Below, piece after piece: positions 62,815 to 64,000 of a stretch of DNA of 64,000 nt (positions are counted from its first letter, which is position 1; every line of letters begins with the position of its first letter). The translations under genes and the position numbers were made by a program. The notes beneath the pieces were generated by a model. The model saw only the letters and a list, made by a program, of their open reading frames with translations, was not told where the DNA came from and did not search any database. Source of the stretch: Chloroflexi bacterium TSY (GTDB lineage: Bacteria > Chloroflexota > Anaerolineae > Caldilineales > Caldilineaceae); the NCBI GenBank assembly GCA_019217005.1, contig JAHBNG010000007.1, positions 124,001-188,000 on the forward strand. Reading direction: 5' to 3'.

Positions 62815-63034
62815 ACTCAGTAGATCCAAATTTCAGGTTTTGAGAGAGAATTCTGGCTAAACAGTTGACATAAATACAAATTTGCCGGTCGATATCTAGT
62901 TTTTGCGTTAGATTTGGGCGATTTTCAGATATGAAATAGGTTGTTTTCTGTAACCGAAATCTGAATAAATGACTCCAAAATCCCTGCAATCTCGACTGAA
63001 AATAGCCAAAAACGCCAAATTTGGATCTACTGAG
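62815..63034. repeat. 222 bp inverted-end repeat, copy 3
   Basis: GACTCAGTAGATCCAAATTT ... ATTTGGATCTACTGAG, in the same orientation as copy 1, 171 bp from the recombinase element. Its right end supplies the stop codon of the methyltransferase remnant. Confidence 0.88.
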
Positions 63035-63757
63035 ACTCGGATAGATAACTGATCATTTCACCCAGTGTCGAGAGATCGCCCGCATCGGTAGAGAGCAGCA
63101 TGTGCAGCGAAGCAAGGGTTGATTCAGGCGGTCCAGTGCGCTCCTCGTCCAACCAAAAGCCGCGAATGGCAACTTGACCAGTCGGATTGAGCGCATTGTA
63201 ACTCTTGTGCAACAGATCACGTTTGCCATCCGGCGTCTCGCTCACGAGCACACCAAAAAGGAGCAGCAGATCATACCCTTTTCCCAAATCTTCTTTTTGG
63301 AAATCGCCTTCTTGTACAGCGACTCTTGCCGTCATCCCTCCTTGCTCAATAATGCGTCTTGCAACTGCCGCGGCAGCCGGTAGCTCATAGACAGCCGCTT
63401 CGACATTCGGGTAGCGACGGGCCAATGCCATGCTGTAGCCGCCGTGACCCCCACCCACATCCAGCACCCGCAGAGGTCGATCTGTAGGCAAATTGAGCGC
63501 CTCCGCCACCAGCGGTCCGTTGACGCGTGCCGCATCGAAGAGCGCCATTTCAAAATCCCAAACCCAATTCAGACAACTCATGGCCAGCGGCCCATTCATG
63601 TAGACATCACCGTTTCTGTCCAGCAGGTCAAAAGCAACCGCAGCATTGAGCAGGCGCGCCAGTCCACGGCAATTCACCCCCAGCTTCTCCGCCAATGCCG
63701 CTGCCGTGAGTGGTTCATCAACCTCAAGACCAGCTTTTGTGAAATGTTACTATCATT
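63027..63757 (-). pseudogene. SAM-dependent O-methyltransferase, truncated at both ends
   Basis: Reads EPLTAAALAEKLGVNCRGLA (end of the winged-helix dimerisation domain), then PLRVLDVGGGHGGYSMALAR (SAM motif I), AAVYELPAAAAVARRIIEQG, GKGYDLLLLFGVLVSE and GQVAIRGFWLDEERTGP. The N-terminal helix that should precede has no start codon: the frame opens after a TAA near 63757. The C terminus ends MISYLSESQ where the 222 bp repeat begins, about 35-40 residues short of the usual AcsF/hydroxyneurosporene-methyltransferase-type end. It is a remnant, not a working gene. Confidence 0.75.
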
Positions 63758-63775
63758 ATTGAATAAAATTGCCTC

Positions 63776-63810
63776 TTGACTCCGTACCTATGTACAGGGT
63801 GTATACTATA
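63776..63810 (+). promoter_or_regulatory. MerR-type promoter with dyad operator
   Basis: TTGACT (63776-63781) and TATACT (63802-63807) are 20 bp apart, the overlong spacing typical of MerR-controlled promoters, and enclose the dyad CCGTAC-CTAT-GTACAGGG. The left part TTGACTCCGTAC is the same as in classical mer operator-promoters. It reads toward the merR-like gene at 63938. Confidence 0.8.
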
Positions 63811-63843
63811 GTCGTAAGCTCAATCGTTATCGAAGTTTGGGCA

Positions 63844-63917
63844 GTATGTCCCAAAGTGTGTAGATAGAAACCGATCAGTCAGAGAGCCCACTCTATTATA
63901 CACTTTGTGGTACACAC
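63844..63917. repeat. Leader inverted repeat, copy 5
   Basis: GTATGTCCCAAAGTGTGTAG ... TACACTTTGTGGTACACAC, 74 bp, between the MerR-type promoter and the merR-like start (20 bp away). Closest relative is copy 3 at 28259-28332. Confidence 0.82.
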
Positions 63918-63937
63918 TCAAGTTTGAGAGGAAAACA

Positions 63938-64000
63938 ATGAATGGTCTTCGCTCCGGTCAGCTTGCCAAAGCAGCTGACGTCAACGTAGAAACCTTGCGT
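63938..64000 (+). CDS. MerR-family regulator, N-terminal 21 codons (runs off window)
   Basis: ATG 63938 follows GAGAGGAAAAC. The visible residues LRSGQLAKAADVNVETLR are the first helix-turn-helix of a MerR-family regulator, closest in style to MerR/ZntR/CueR metal sensors (SELAKAAGVNVETIR). The promoter upstream (63776-63810) has the mer-type spacing and dyad, so mercury or a related metal is the likely inducer. Only 63 bases are in the window. Confidence 0.8.
   Translation, partial: MNGLRSGQLAKAADVNVETLR

Noticed and set aside
1..64000. CRISPR arrays, tRNA, rRNA, prophage structural genes, plasmid replication genes
   Set aside because: Read by eye on both strands; none was recognised. A tRNAscan or Infernal run would be needed to exclude a tRNA or small RNA in the gene-free intervals.

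Overview
The window looks like a chromosomal stretch of a free-living Chloroflexota bacterium (Caldilineales/Anaerolineae-like). This is inferred from gene content: carbohydrate ABC transporters without their own ATPase, a Tat-type lipoprotein solute-binding protein, DUF4058 and DUF2079 proteins, a vWA-PP2C-kinase (TerY-P type) triad, and hypC/hypD. I saw no rRNA or tRNA gene and no CRISPR array. The host genes are mostly intact, but the spaces between them are crowded with insertion sequences, MITE-like repeats and hairpin repeats, several of which have broken genes.

Layout. 1-7150: IS630 end, VOC protein, ankyrin remnant, P-loop kinase, coaD, an unusual S24/S26-like/GNAT fusion, an NTF2-like protein, an ECF sigma factor, and a nest of MITEs. 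7351-17529: ATPase, serine hydrolase, P-loop kinase, MFS exporter with divergent regulator, an IS1380-like relic inside a small gene, ankyrin protein, yefM-yoeB, APH-like phosphotransferase. 17661-23360: sugar isomerase, Gfo/Idh oxidoreductase, GNAT, PhyH dioxygenase, IS701. 23678-28032: PadR regulator plus an FtsX/ATPase exporter broken by one MITE and one IS. 28369-40492: two carbohydrate ABC systems facing one another, with a sulfatase, DUF4058, an orphan HigA and a Gfo/Idh fragment between them; one permease is fused to a beta-propeller. 40986-46871: co-directional run of kinase, PP2C, vWA, a frameshifted gene, HNH endonuclease and a membrane protein. 46883-51075: second IS630, a glycoside-hydrolase-like lipoprotein, a hidden SelW-like gene with in-frame UGA, and a Nif3 gene broken by a MITE. 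51695-58496: GT4, epimerase, DegT aminotransferase, P-loop kinase, DUF2079 (surface glycan synthesis). 58581-60261: hypD and hypC. 60462-62643: inverted-repeat element with two tandem tyrosine recombinases. 63027-64000: methyltransferase remnant and the start of a merR-like gene.

The most interesting items are these. (1) At 49805-50071 a SelW/Rdx-family reading frame contains CVQ-TGA, has a strong ribosome binding site and a hairpin fitting the bacterial SECIS model, so it is a probable selenoprotein that a normal gene caller would truncate. (2) Five copies of a roughly 75 bp inverted repeat each lie 20-45 bp upstream of a start codon. (3) A second, TA-flanked hairpin family lies at stop codons. 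(4) The tandem tyrosine-recombinase element shares its termini with a 222 bp repeat present three times, suggesting an autonomous/non-autonomous pair. (5) Removing the MITE or IS plus one target duplication restores exact reading frames in three genes (ftsX, the ABC ATPase, Nif3), so these are clean, reconstructable insertions.

In metabolic terms the middle of the window suggests uptake and processing of plant or algal carbohydrate, possibly sulfated: two transporters, sulfatase, isomerase, oxidoreductase and a GH-like lipoprotein. The right part suggests export-linked surface polysaccharide synthesis plus maturation of a [NiFe] hydrogenase encoded elsewhere.
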